A stretch of 64,000 nt of DNA from contig NZ_CP089312.1 of the NCBI RefSeq assembly GCF_021545335.1, positions 4,712,001 to 4,776,000 on the forward strand. Reading direction: 5' to 3'. The DNA comes from Streptomyces sp. GQFP. Its GTDB lineage: Bacteria > Actinomycetota > Actinomycetes > Streptomycetales > Streptomycetaceae. The translations under genes were made by a program, and so were the position numbers. Of the stretch, positions 24,735 to 33,550 are shown piece by piece. Numbering within the stretch: position 1 is the stretch's first letter; each line of letters starts with the position of its first letter. The notes beneath the pieces are model-generated. The model was not told where the DNA came from. It made no database searches and worked only from the letters and a program-made list of their open reading frames with translations.

Positions 24735-26143
24735 CCGAGATGAACGAGAACCCCCTCGACCTGCTGCCCGAGGTGCTGCTGGCCGCCTCGGCGGTCCTGG
24801 GCCTGCTGCTCGGCTCCTGGCTGCCACGCGCCCGGCAGTGGGCGGTGGGCCTGCTGGCCGTCCTCGCCTGCGTGGCAGGGATCGTCGCCGCGTCGGTGGC
24901 CGCCACCGAGCCCGCCATCACAGCATTCGGCGACGCCTTCGCCATCGACCCGATCACGAGCACATCCCGGATCGTGGTCCTGGGCGGCACACTCCTCGTC
25001 CTCGCCCTCACCTTCGGCCCCCTGCGCGGGGACCCCCGGGAGAGCGAGTTCTACGTCCTGCTGCAACTGGCCGCCCTCGGCGCCCTGATGATGGCCGGAG
25101 CACAGGACCTGCTCCTGCTCGCCGCCGCATACCTGCTGGCCAGCATCCCCGCCTACACCCTCGCCGGATTCCGCAAGGACGGCCCCGGCACCGAGGCCGC
25201 CCTGAAGTACTACGTGATCGGCGCCCTGCTCGGCGTACTCCTGCTGACCGGCATCACCATCCTGTTCGCGGCCGGGCGAGCCACCGGCTACCCGGTGCTC
25301 GGGGACGCCTTCCGCGACGCTCCCAAGGCGCTGCTGGCCACCGGGGCGACCGGGCTCCTGGCGGGCGTGCTGTTCAAGGCCGGCGGCGTGCCGGCGCACT
25401 TCTGGGTTCCCGACGCCGTGCAGGGCAGCAGCCCACCGGTGGCGGCCCTCCTCACGACGGTTCCGAAGATCGGGGCACTCGCCGCACTGTTCCGGCTCGG
25501 CGAGGCGGTCTTCGCGGACAGCACGCTGCCATGGCCCGCACTCATCTCCGTCCTCGCAGCCGCGTCGATGACGCTCGGCAATCTCGGCGCGTTCTTCCAG
25601 CAGGACGTCAAGCGGCTGCTCGCGTACTCGACGATCAGCCAAGTGGGATACCTGCTCATGCCGGTGGCCGTCGCCGGACGCTCGGACCTCGCCCAGCAGG
25701 CACTGCTGTACTACCTCGCGGCGTACACGGTCACCAACCTCGGCGCGTTCGCCGTCGTCTGCGCCCTCCCCCGGGCGCAGACACTGGACTCCTATCGCGG
25801 ACTGGCCAAGGAGCGTCCACTGCTCGCCGCGAGCCTGGTCATCTGCCTCCTGGGCCTCGTCGGTACGCCGCCCACCGCCGTCTTCCTCGGCAAACTCGAA
25901 GCGTTCAGCGCCGCCTTCGACGGCGGCTACGCCTGGCTCGCGGCCCTGGCCGCCGCGAACACCGTGGCCTCGCTCTTCTACTACCTGCGCTGGATCGTGC
26001 CCGCGGTCTCCGGTAGCGGCGCACCCTTGCCGGTCGACGGGGACGGGGACCGGACGGCACGCGTCGTCGCGTACGCCGCCACGGCTGTCTCAATCGGACT
26101 CGGCCTGGCGGGTGGACCCGTCTTGGACGCTCTTGCGCCTTGA
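24731..26143 (+). CDS. nuoN: NuoN-like antiporter subunit
   Basis: The 470-residue protein starts at ATG 24731 (ATGA overlap). The helix 7 region is kept (GVLFKAGGVPAHFWVPDAV, then GSSPPVAALLTTVPKIGAL), as is LLAYSTISQVGYLL. The helix 5 position that normally reads ELLSLP(L/M)Y has YLLASIPAYTLAGF, so the usual Glu is absent. NuoM has Asp and NuoL has Glu at this place, a graded loss across the three antiporters. It is the last gene of the operon, followed by a hairpin at 26142. Confidence 0.9.
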   Translation: MTEMNENPLDLLPEVLLAASAVLGLLLGSWLPRARQWAVGLLAVLACVAGIVAASVAATEPAITAFGDAFAIDPITSTSRIVVLGGTLLVLALTFGPLRGDPRESEFYVLLQLAALGALMMAGAQDLLLLAAAYLLASIPAYTLAGFRKDGPGTEAALKYYVIGALLGVLLLTGITILFAAGRATGYPVLGDAFRDAPKALLATGATGLLAGVLFKAGGVPAHFWVPDAVQGSSPPVAALLTTVPKIGALAALFRLGEAVFADSTLPWPALISVLAAASMTLGNLGAFFQQDVKRLLAYSTISQVGYLLMPVAVAGRSDLAQQALLYYLAAYTVTNLGAFAVVCALPRAQTLDSYRGLAKERPLLAASLVICLLGLVGTPPTAVFLGKLEAFSAAFDGGYAWLAALAAANTVASLFYYLRWIVPAVSGSGAPLPVDGDGDRTARVVAYAATAVSIGLGLAGGPVLDALAP

Positions 26144-26160
26144 CGGGGTGATCACCCGTC
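26142..26160 (+). terminator. Hairpin at the end of the nuo-like operon
   Basis: GACGGG and CCCGTC pair around GTGATCA, starting inside the nuoN stop codon. There is no T-run, so it is a weak terminator or an mRNA-stabilising stem. Confidence 0.4.
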
Positions 26161-26825
26161 GGCCGTTTCCAGGAAGTCGAGTGGGGTGGGCCCCGTCTGC
26201 CCGTCTGCCTAGGGAACGAACTCCGGCCCGTCGCTTTCGGATCCGGGCGCCTGGCGCCTTGTGCTGTGCGCTCTCCGCCGGAGTCGCCTTGTGAGTGATC
26301 GGCAGATGTGACGCCGCCAGCGGCCGACGGCATCCAACGCGGCCTCGCCGGATGAAGATCCACGGAGACATTCCGCCGGTCTCCGACAGGCACTCGCGCC
26401 CGTCGTGGTGCGTGAGACATTCGAGCACCTGCGGGTCGCGGTCGACGACGCTCGCGGTGATCTCCCGGAGCAGATCCGGTCGATCTGCGAGCTCCTGAGC
26501 CTCTGGAGAGGGCGAGGTGAGCTGCACAGCGGTGTCATCCACTGCTTGGGCAGCAGCTCTCTGTTGATCCGGGGTGGCCCGTCGGAAGAAGTGCGCGACC
26601 TTCAGGCGCATCGTCTCGGCGCCCGACGTGGTGATGCGCCCCAGCAGAACCTACCGGGCACCACTGCCACTCCGAGGGGACAATCGGCATACACAGACTC
26701 CAACACCGCCACGCGATCGATCGAGCGCCACCGGCCCCTGACCAGGCTGAAAACTGGGCATTTTGGTCTCGGTCGAGGTGATTGGGTGAAACCTTGGTGA
26801 CCAGTGATCAGGTTCACCGTTCCCT
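26161..26825. other. Intergenic/relic stretch without convincing gene
   Basis: This 665-bp stretch has a lower G+C third-position bias than the flanks. A minus-strand frame (start 26611, MRLKVAHFFRRATPDQQ) overlaps the nuoN end and loses protein-like character after about 80 residues. A plus-strand frame (start 26405, VRETFEHLRVAVDDARGDLP) also fades. Either may be a relic; I recognise neither. Confidence 0.35.
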
Positions 26826-27305
26826 TCACTCCTCTACCGCGGGTTCGGCGGTCCAGGTGATGCGGGGTGGTACGACCCGTGCGCACAAGGGCCCGCCTCG
26901 TGCGTCAGTCAGTCCGAGGCTGCCTACCAGCAGGCCGGTGGACGTAGCTGCGTCGAGTACGTCGGTGGGCACGGCGTCGAGCATCAGCTTGGCGCGGCGG
27001 AACATCGTGAAGGTGCCGGAGTCGTCGACGCTGCCCCAGGAAAGGTAGATGAACCGGCCTCCAGGACGGCCCTGCACGTAGGGGCCCTTCACGTCGGTGC
27101 CGTCCGGTGAGGCCACCGTGGTGCACTCCAGGGTCCAGGTCGCCGTGGCGACGTCGCCGGGCTTGGGGTCGAGGAGTTCAGCCGGACGGTCGCGGCGTTG
27201 CACAGCGACGTGGATGTTGCGGTACGCCGAGACGTCGTCGCCGGCGAACGCTCCGGGTGGGCAGGTCAGGCCGGGAAGGTCGACAGCGTCGATGCGGATG
27301 CGCAT
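26826..27305 (-). CDS. DUF5990 family protein
   Basis: The 159-residue protein (MRIRIDAVDLPGLTCPPG) matches DUF5990: RNIHVAVQRRDRPAELLDP, TWTLECTTV, GPYVQGRPGGRFIYLSWG and FRRAKLMLDAVP. I use ATG 27305; an in-frame ATGATG four codons upstream is possible. DUF5990 proteins are soluble actinobacterial proteins with no known activity. It stands alone on the minus strand between two non-coding stretches. Confidence 0.8.
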   Translation of the reverse strand: MRIRIDAVDLPGLTCPPGAFAGDDVSAYRNIHVAVQRRDRPAELLDPKPGDVATATWTLECTTVASPDGTDVKGPYVQGRPGGRFIYLSWGSVDDSGTFTMFRRAKLMLDAVPTDVLDAATSTGLLVGSLGLTDARGGPLCARVVPPRITWTAEPAVEE

Positions 27306-27601
27306 GTCGGCCATCATCCGTGCCGGGTGCTGTTTGCGTTACCGCCACCACCCCGATCCGCCTCACCGGCCGAGCGCTTTGCGAAAATCCACTGCCGGTG
27401 GGCTCTCAGCCTGCTTCGCTCCCGAGTGGCACCGCCGGGAGGTCGAACGATGTATGAATCACCCCCCCTTTTTGCCGGTACGTCGGGTCAGGGATGTGGC
27501 ACCTTGCGGGAGGCCCTCGGCCGCGTGCTGGGGACGGCTCGCGCCTGGGCTTCTACTTTCGGCAGTGTTCAGCGGTGCTCTGTCTTCGTAGGGTCGCGAA
27601 C

Positions 27602-28999
27602 GTGAGGCAACTGATCAGGACGGGCATTCTCGGGTCGGAAGCGCCACTGCTCGTGGTCGCGGCATGCACCGTGACGCTGAGCCTGGCGAGCCTTTGGTGG
27701 ACCGCAGCAACGGTCCTCCTGGCTTGCGCTGCAGGTCGGCAGCCGGGGCTTGCCCGTACGGCGGCTGTCGTGCTGTCGGCCGTGGTGGCAGTGGGAGTGG
27801 TGGCGGTGGCCGTGGTCCCGTCATGGATCACGCTCGGCGATCGGTTCGTGTCAGTGCTGGTCGGTACGGCCGTACTGCCGTGGTTCGCCGGCCGGTTCTG
27901 GCGTCAGTACCGTGCGCTGGTGCGGGCCGGATGGGAACGGGCCGAGCACCTGGAACGCGAGCAGCAGCTGGTCGCCGAGCAGGCCCGCCTGCGCGAACGC
28001 GCCCGCATCGCCCAGGACATGCACGATCTGCTCGGGCACGACCTCAGTCTGATCGCCCTGTCGGCGGGCGCCATGAAGCTCGCGCCCGGCCTTCCCGACG
28101 AACAACGGGAAGCCGCCGGGGACATCCGCGCTCGTGCCGCCACCGCGGTGGACCGCCTCGGCGAGATCATCGGCATCCTGCGGGGAAACGACGCGGTCAC
28201 GTCTGCGGCCCGCGTGGAGGATCTGGTCGAGGGCGCGTCCGCGGCCGGACTTCCCGTCACACTGGCCACCGAGGGCGAGCCGGGCGAGCTGTCCCCGGCG
28301 GCCGAGCGTGCTGTGCACCGGGTCGTGCAGGAATCGCTGACCAATGCGGCCAAGCACGCGCCCGGCGCGGCGGTGGCGGTACGGATCCGGCACACCGCGG
28401 ACGAGACCGAGGTACGAGCGGAGAACGGGCCGGCGCCCACGATGAGCGGCGCCGCGCAGGGCGGTGGGCGTGGGCTTGTCGGTCTGGACGAGCGGGTTCG
28501 GCTGGCCGGTGGCTCGATGGCGTACGGCCCACACGAAGGCGGCTTCGCGGTCGTTGCCCGCATTCCCCGTAGCCCCGGATCGGCCATGCCGCAGGCCGCC
28601 CCGGCAGCGCGAGACCGTCAAGAGGTGCCGCAGGAACACCGGCGCGAACGGCAGCGCCTGGGCCGCGTCGCGCGTGCCGCCGTCTGGGTGCCCTTGGCCG
28701 CCGTCATTCTGCTCGGCGCGGGGCTGCGGGCATGGGATCTGTTCCTGGTCCGTGCGTCAGTGCTGGCGCCCGATGCCTACGCCCGCATCCACGTGGGACA
28801 GGACCGCACGGAACTTGCCGCGGTTCTCCCCGACCGGCAGACGCCCCACCGCCCGGCGGACAACGGCTCGGCCTCCTCCGGCATGCGATGCGAGTATTAC
28901 GCGATGACGGCGCACCCCTTCGACGACGACTCCGGCGATGCCTACCGTCTGTGTTTCCGTGCGAACGGGCTGGTCCTCAAGCAGGTGGTCTCCCAGTGA
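27602..28999 (+). CDS. NarL-type sensor histidine kinase
   Basis: The 465-residue protein starts at GTG 27602; TAGGGT lies 7 nt upstream and no ribosome-binding site is visible. Three to four membrane helices (residues 10-110) are followed by a HisKA_3 phosphoacceptor helix (RARIAQDMHDLLGHDLSLIAL, His in MHDLLGH) and an HATPase domain (VVQESLTNAAKHAPG N-box, GRGLVGLDERV G-box). After the kinase core comes an extra membrane helix (VWVPLAAVILLGAGL) and about 75 residues outside (ASVLAPDAYARIHVGQDRTE, CEYYAMTAHP), so the sensor lies at the C-terminus. The response regulator overlaps by 4 nt. Confidence 0.9.
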   Translation: MRQLIRTGILGSEAPLLVVAACTVTLSLASLWWTAATVLLACAAGRQPGLARTAAVVLSAVVAVGVVAVAVVPSWITLGDRFVSVLVGTAVLPWFAGRFWRQYRALVRAGWERAEHLEREQQLVAEQARLRERARIAQDMHDLLGHDLSLIALSAGAMKLAPGLPDEQREAAGDIRARAATAVDRLGEIIGILRGNDAVTSAARVEDLVEGASAAGLPVTLATEGEPGELSPAAERAVHRVVQESLTNAAKHAPGAAVAVRIRHTADETEVRAENGPAPTMSGAAQGGGRGLVGLDERVRLAGGSMAYGPHEGGFAVVARIPRSPGSAMPQAAPAARDRQEVPQEHRRERQRLGRVARAAVWVPLAAVILLGAGLRAWDLFLVRASVLAPDAYARIHVGQDRTELAAVLPDRQTPHRPADNGSASSGMRCEYYAMTAHPFDDDSGDAYRLCFRANGLVLKQVVSQ

Positions 29000-29676
29000 T
29001 CCGGGTCCTGGTCGCCGACGACGAGCCCATGGTCCGCAAGGGCGTACGGGCCGTGCTGTCCACCGCACCCGACATCGACGTCGTCGCCGAGGCCGGCGAC
29101 GGTCACCAGGCGGTGGCACTGTCCCAGCTCCACCGGCCCGATGTGGCTGTGCTGGACATCCGTATGCCGGGCGTGGACGGTCTGCGCGCCGCGGCGGAAA
29201 TCCACCGGACCCTCCCCGCCACCGGCGTCGTGATGCTGACGACGTTCGGCGAGGACGAGTACATCCTGCGGTCGCTCGCCGATGGAGCCTCAGGCTTTCT
29301 GATCAAGTCAGGCGAGCCCGAGGAGTTGATCGCCGGGGTCCGTGCCGTGGCCGACGGCGCCGCCTACCTGTCACCCAAGGTCGCGGCCCGAGTGATCGCC
29401 CACCTCGCCACCGGAGGTGCCGGCGCGCAGGCCGAACGACGCGCCATTGCCTGCCGTCGGGTCGAGGCGCTCACCCCCCGGGAACGCCAGGTGCTGGCCT
29501 TCCTCGGCGCCGGGCTGACCAACGGCCAGATCGCCAGGCGCCTGCATGTGGTCGAGGGAACGGTCAAGGCGCACGTCAGCTCCATCCTCGCGCGCCTGGC
29601 CGTCGACAACCGGGCGGCCGCCGCCGTGGTCGCCCACGAGGCCGGGATCGTCCCGGCGCCCCGACCGGCCGAGTAG
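28996..29676 (+). CDS. NarL/LuxR-type response regulator
   Basis: The 226-residue protein starts at GTG 28996 (VIRVLVADDEPMVRKGV), overlapping the kinase stop. The receiver domain has the acidic pocket ADDE, the phosphorylation Asp in VAVLDIRMPG and the Lys in FLIKSGEPEE. The LuxR-type HTH follows (LTPRERQVLAFLGAGLTNGQ and HVVEGTVKAHVSSILARL). Its last 306 bp lie antisense to the C-terminal part of the PAP2 frame at 29371. Confidence 0.93.
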   Translation: MIRVLVADDEPMVRKGVRAVLSTAPDIDVVAEAGDGHQAVALSQLHRPDVAVLDIRMPGVDGLRAAAEIHRTLPATGVVMLTTFGEDEYILRSLADGASGFLIKSGEPEELIAGVRAVADGAAYLSPKVAARVIAHLATGGAGAQAERRAIACRRVEALTPRERQVLAFLGAGLTNGQIARRLHVVEGTVKAHVSSILARLAVDNRAAAAVVAHEAGIVPAPRPAE

Positions 29677-30357
29677 CACCGTCGCGGCTCGGGTGGCGGA
29701 CGGTACGACGATGAGCAGGGTCGCTGTCACCACAGCGACCCCGAGTGCCGCGCCGGCCACCACGTCGTGCGGATAGTGGACGCCCGCCGCCACCCGTGCC
29801 GTCGCCACCACCACCGCCGACGGCAAGGTGACGACCGCCAGACGGGGGCGCGGCACGGCCAGGCCGACGGCGAGCCCGGCAGCCAGCGCGGCATGGTTGC
29901 TGGGGAAGGACCAGTCACCCGCGCCCGGGCACTCGGCGACAAGCTCGAACCCCCGCACGGCACGGCACGGTCGCTCCTCGTCCACCACCAACTTCAGCGC
30001 CTCACTGGCCGCATAGGCGACGACCGTGCCGACGACGGTCAGAACCACTCCGGCTAGCACACGGGCATCGCGGCGGCGCAGAGCCGTCCAACCCGCCCGG
30101 ACAACGAGCAGACCGAGAACGACCAGCAGACCGTCGGCGGCGACCTCCAGGAACGGCCCAGCCCACGAGGGCGCGTCGGCCACCGCACCGTTCAGCTTCC
30201 GGAACACCGACACCGAGGCACCGTCGGTCACCCGCACAGATCCCGCTTCACCCAGCCCACCCGGATACAGCAGGGCGATAACCGCCGCGCCCGCGGCCAG
30301 TGCCGTCAGCGCGCCAGGAATTCGACGGACGACGTTGTAACGAGACTTCGTCTTCAT
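29371..30357 (-). CDS. PAP2-superfamily phosphatase, convergent overlap with the response regulator
   Basis: ATG 30357 begins MKTKSRYNVVRRIPGALTAL. Five to six membrane helices and the acid-phosphatase motifs are present: KLVVDEERPCRA (KxxxxxxRP), SFPSNHAALA (PSGH-like, Asn for Gly) and ARVAAGVHYPHDVVAG (SRxxxxxHxxxD-like). These enzymes remove phosphate from lipid pyrophosphates such as undecaprenyl-PP at the outer membrane face. The natural end should be near residue 230. The frame stays open for about 100 more residues that are only the reverse of the response-regulator HTH region, so the original stop seems lost. Confidence 0.8.
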   Translation of the reverse strand: MKTKSRYNVVRRIPGALTALAAGAAVIALLYPGGLGEAGSVRVTDGASVSVFRKLNGAVADAPSWAGPFLEVAADGLLVVLGLLVVRAGWTALRRRDARVLAGVVLTVVGTVVAYAASEALKLVVDEERPCRAVRGFELVAECPGAGDWSFPSNHAALAAGLAVGLAVPRPRLAVVTLPSAVVVATARVAAGVHYPHDVVAGAALGVAVVTATLLIVVPSATRAATVLLGRSGRRDDPGLVGDHGGGRPVVDGQAREDGADVRLDRSLDHMQAPGDLAVGQPGAEEGQHLAFPGGERLDPTAGNGASFGLRAGTSGGEVGDHSGRDLG

Positions 30358-30652
30358 GCGACCCGACGCTAGGAACGACCGCCCACGCACACCCGAGTCG
30401 AACGGCCCGGACCGGCCCCCGACGATCGTCGTGCTTGACACCGCCGGGAACCAGGGAGCCGGCCCACGAGGTGTGTACATCCGCAAGGCGATCGGCCTGC
30501 CGACTTCGGAATCGGGCGGCACTGCAAACTTGAGGGCCCAATAACGCAGGAAACCGCCGCCCCCACGCTAGTCGTGCCCAAAGCGTGCCCACCAACGACA
30601 TCGGCACAACGAATCAACGCAGGTCAGCGCACACGTAACCACGGAAGCGCCG

Positions 30653-30700
30653 TAGCTTCCCAAGCTGAGAGTGCGAGTTCGATTCTCGTCACCCGCTCCA
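30653..30700 (+). tRNA. 3' half of tRNA-Gly(CCC), probable attachment-site scar
   Basis: The sequence runs from the anticodon arm (AGCTTCCCAAGCT, anticodon CCC) through the T-arm (GAGTTCGATTCTC) to the acceptor 3' strand CACCCGCTCCA with CCA encoded. The 5' half (expected GCGGGTG, D-arm) is absent from the preceding 60 bp. Integrases of actinobacterial elements use tRNA 3' ends as att sites, leaving such a half copy at one end. The natural terminator follows, so the right side looks like the original chromosome and the left like element DNA. No integrase is seen in the window. Confidence 0.75.
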
Positions 30701-30707
30701 GAATTCG

Positions 30708-30740
30708 CCCCCAGGCCAGCGGCTGGGGGTTGTTTGTTGT
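30708..30740 (+). terminator. tRNA terminator hairpin
   Basis: CCCCCAG and CTGGGGG pair around GCCAGCGG and are followed by TTGTTTGTTGT, a standard intrinsic terminator 8 bp after the tRNA-Gly CCA end. Confidence 0.75.
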
Positions 30741-30816
30741 CTCGTGCAGCGTGCCCTCCGTGGGACGGCCCACCGCAGATCTCCTGGGCGGCAGCCATGC
30801 GCTGCTGGACCTCGCG

Positions 30817-31701
30817 TCAGCGCCGTACCGCCGTCGAGTCCTCCGCCACCGGAGCCGTCACGCTGCCGAGGAGCCGCAGGGCCGCCTCCGACGGTGAGTC
30901 GGGCTCGGCCGTGTAGGCGATGAGGCGTTGGCCGGAAGCGCCGGGGATGACGAGGTTCTCGAAGCTGAGGTCCATCGGGCCGACCATCGGATGACGTAGG
31001 TGCTTCACGCCGGACGTGCAGGTGCGTACCGGGTGCCGGGCCCAGCGGGATGCGAACTCGTCGCAGTTCATGGTGAGTTGGCCGATGAGTTCCGCGAGGG
31101 GACGATCGTGGGGGTGGCGGCCCGCGACCAGGCGCAGGGAGGCCACGCCGAGTTGGGCCTCCTCGTTCCAGTTGGTGAACAACTCCCGGTACTGCTCGTC
31201 CAGAAAGAGCATCCGGGTCAGGTTGGGGCGGGTTGCCGGAGTGTCGGGGCTCTCGGGCGGCAGATGTCCGGCGAGGAGAGCGTGCCCCATCCGGTTCCAG
31301 GCGAGGACGTCGTTGTGCCGGTCCAGGACGAGGGCCGGTACGTCGCTCATGGCCGTCAGTAGTTGCCGGGCCGAGGCGCTGGCATGCGCCACGCGGGGCG
31401 GAGTCGGCCGGGACGAGGCGCCGGCTGGTCGGGCGAGGTCCTTCAGATGGGCCTTCTCGTCGTCGGACAGGCGCAGGGTGCGGGCGATCGACTCCAGCAC
31501 GCCGTCGGAGGCGTTGGGCACACGCCCCTGTTCGAGGCGGGTGTAGTGGGTGATGCTGACGCCCGCGAGCATCGACAGCTCCTCGCGGCGGAGGCCGGTG
31601 ACGCGGCGGCGGTTCGGGGGCGGGGTGATGCCGACGTCCTCGGGACGGAGCGCGGCGCGGCGGGACTTGAGGAAGTCTCCCAACTCGGACCGGGCGTCCA
31701 T
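30817..31701 (-). CDS. XRE-type regulator with MmyB-like ligand domain
   Basis: I use ATG 31701 (MDARSELGDFLKSRRAAL) because GGAGG lies 6 nt upstream. Residues about 5-75 form the XRE HTH (RREELSMLAGVSITHYTRLEQG). The rest (PALVLDRHNDVLAWNRMGHAL, NLTRMLFLDEQYRELFTNW, FENLVIPGASGQRL) is the MmyB-like PAS-type domain. These proteins commonly repress a divergent oxidoreductase or pump gene; here the MFS exporter at 31937 is divergent across 235 bp, so it is the probable target. Confidence 0.9.
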   Translation of the reverse strand: MDARSELGDFLKSRRAALRPEDVGITPPPNRRRVTGLRREELSMLAGVSITHYTRLEQGRVPNASDGVLESIARTLRLSDDEKAHLKDLARPAGASSRPTPPRVAHASASARQLLTAMSDVPALVLDRHNDVLAWNRMGHALLAGHLPPESPDTPATRPNLTRMLFLDEQYRELFTNWNEEAQLGVASLRLVAGRHPHDRPLAELIGQLTMNCDEFASRWARHPVRTCTSGVKHLRHPMVGPMDLSFENLVIPGASGQRLIAYTAEPDSPSEAALRLLGSVTAPVAEDSTAVRR

Positions 31702-31936
31702 CCATGCCTCCAGGTCGGTGGGGTGCGACAGGCCGTGGCCACTGGGCCACTGACTTCCCATGATGCCCGCCCGTCCCCGATGCCGGGGGCCGTGAGGGTG
31801 GTCCTGTGATGACTACCCGCCCGCCGACTGTGCGGGACACGGTTCTGGCTGGCCGTCCGGGCAACAGCGAGCCTCTTCTCCGTAGCCGTAGCAGGCGTAG
31901 CCGTAGCCGCGCGTGAGAAGAAAGGGACTCGACGTC

Positions 31937-33385
31937 ATGTCTGTCACTGATGCGGAGGCGGCCGGTGCCGCGTCCGGCACCGCCGTCGGCCCAGCACCGA
32001 CCGTGCTCACACCCCGGCTCCGGCTCGTCCTGGTGCTGCTGCTCGCCTCCCAGTTCATGCTGGCCGTGGACTTCTCCATCCTGAACGTGGCGCTGCCGGT
32101 GATCGGTGAGGGCCTGGGCTTCTCGCTCGGGCACCTGCAGTGGATCGCCACCTCGTTCGCTCTGTGCGCCGCAGGCTTCACCCTGCTCTTCGGCCGGGTC
32201 GCGGACCTGTTCGGCCGTCGCCGACTGTTTCTCGGCGGCCTCGTCCTCCTTGGTGCGGCCTCGCTCGTGGGCGGCCTGGCGCAGAGCCCGGAGGTACTGA
32301 TCGCGGCCCGCGTCTGCCAGGGTCTGGCCACCGCCGCCGTCACCCCGGCCGGGTTGTCGCTCCTGACGACCTCGTTCCCGGAGGGTCCGCTGCGCGAGAA
32401 GGCGCTCGGCCTCAACGGGGCGTTGATGTCCGCCGGGTTCACCACCGGAGCCGTCCTCGGCGGCCTGCTGACCGACCTGCTGTCGTGGCGCTGGGCGTTC
32501 TTCATCAACGTGCCCGTCGCCCTCGCCGTGCTGGTCATCGCCCCGACGGTCATCAAGGAGTCCCGGCCCGACGAACGTCCGAAGCTCGATCTGCCCGGCG
32601 CCATCAGCGTCACGATCGGCCTGCTGGCCATCGTCTTCGGCCTCACCCGGGCCGGTGAGAAGGGCTGGGGCTCGGCGGACGCGCTGCTGCCGCTGGCGGC
32701 GGGCGTGGCATTGCTGCTCGTGTTCTACGCCGTCGAGCGCAGGGTGTCCGCGCCGCTGGTCCCGCTCAGCGTGCTCGGCAAACGCTCCGTGGCCTGGGGC
32801 AACGTCGCCGGTCTGATCGCGTTCCTCACCGAGACCTCGCTGGTCTTCCTGCTGACCCTCTACCTCCAGGAAGTGCTCGGCTTCTCCGCGCTCGCCGCCG
32901 GTCTGTCCTTCGGCGTACTGGGCATCGGAACGGTCGTGGGCGGATCCACGGCACCGCGGGTCATCGGGAAGATCGGCACCAGGCAGACGCTGATCGTGGG
33001 CGGCATCCTGCAGACCGTGTTCACCGTGGCCCTGCTCGGCCTCGGCGACGACCGCTCATGGATGTGGCTGCTGCTGGTCGCCACCTTCGCCGGCGGGGTC
33101 GGAAACATGCTGGTCATCGTGGGCTTCATGGTCACCGCCACCTCGGGCCTCGCCGACCACGAACAGGGCCTGGCCACCGGCCTCGCCACCATGACCCAGC
33201 AGGTCGGCATCACCATGGGTACGCCGATCATGAGCGCCATCACTACCGCCGCCATGACCGGCAGCGGAGCCTCCGCCGTCCTCGGCGGTCTGAAGGTCGC
33301 GATCGCGATGAACGCCGCCATCGTGCTCGTCGGCACCCTCACCAGCGCCCTGTTCCTGCGCGGCGCCCGGCCGAGCGGGCACTGA
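31937..33385 (+). CDS. DHA2-type MFS exporter
   Basis: The 482-residue protein starts at ATG 31937 with AAAGGGA upstream. Fourteen helices are predicted. Motifs include ASQFMLAVDFSILNVALP (helix 1 motif D1), GRVADLFGRRRLFLGG (motif A) and ARVCQGLATAAVTPAGLSLL (motifs B/C of 14-TM drug:H+ antiporters). The substrate is unknown; members export drugs or antibiotics. It is divergent from the XRE regulator. The leader contains a GTAGCCG repeat (31880-31910). Confidence 0.92.
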   Translation: MSVTDAEAAGAASGTAVGPAPTVLTPRLRLVLVLLLASQFMLAVDFSILNVALPVIGEGLGFSLGHLQWIATSFALCAAGFTLLFGRVADLFGRRRLFLGGLVLLGAASLVGGLAQSPEVLIAARVCQGLATAAVTPAGLSLLTTSFPEGPLREKALGLNGALMSAGFTTGAVLGGLLTDLLSWRWAFFINVPVALAVLVIAPTVIKESRPDERPKLDLPGAISVTIGLLAIVFGLTRAGEKGWGSADALLPLAAGVALLLVFYAVERRVSAPLVPLSVLGKRSVAWGNVAGLIAFLTETSLVFLLTLYLQEVLGFSALAAGLSFGVLGIGTVVGGSTAPRVIGKIGTRQTLIVGGILQTVFTVALLGLGDDRSWMWLLLVATFAGGVGNMLVIVGFMVTATSGLADHEQGLATGLATMTQQVGITMGTPIMSAITTAAMTGSGASAVLGGLKVAIAMNAAIVLVGTLTSALFLRGARPSGH

Positions 33386-33550
33386 CGACGGGCGGTACGG
33401 GCCCCGGGCGCCGGTCCAGGGCCCCCGGCCTCCGTACGCCTCGACGACCCACGGCGCGAGGAGGTCGGCCGGCGCGGCCCGAACCCGTACGGCTGGCTGG
33501 TGTGGGCGCACGACGGCAGTTGGCAGGCGGGGTCTGGCGGCGCAGGCACC

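Noticed and set aside
17885..26143. Membrane-bound group 4 [NiFe] hydrogenase
   Set aside because: No NiFe-binding CxxC pairs in the NuoD-like part, no small-subunit Fe-S Cys and no maturation genes.
26090..26611. A 173-residue protein on the minus strand
   Set aside because: Overlaps the nuoN end, loses protein character after about 80 residues and has no recognised family; recorded only as a relic stretch.
30568..30700. A complete tRNA gene
   Set aside because: No 5' acceptor strand or D-arm precedes the anticodon arm; only the 3' half is present.
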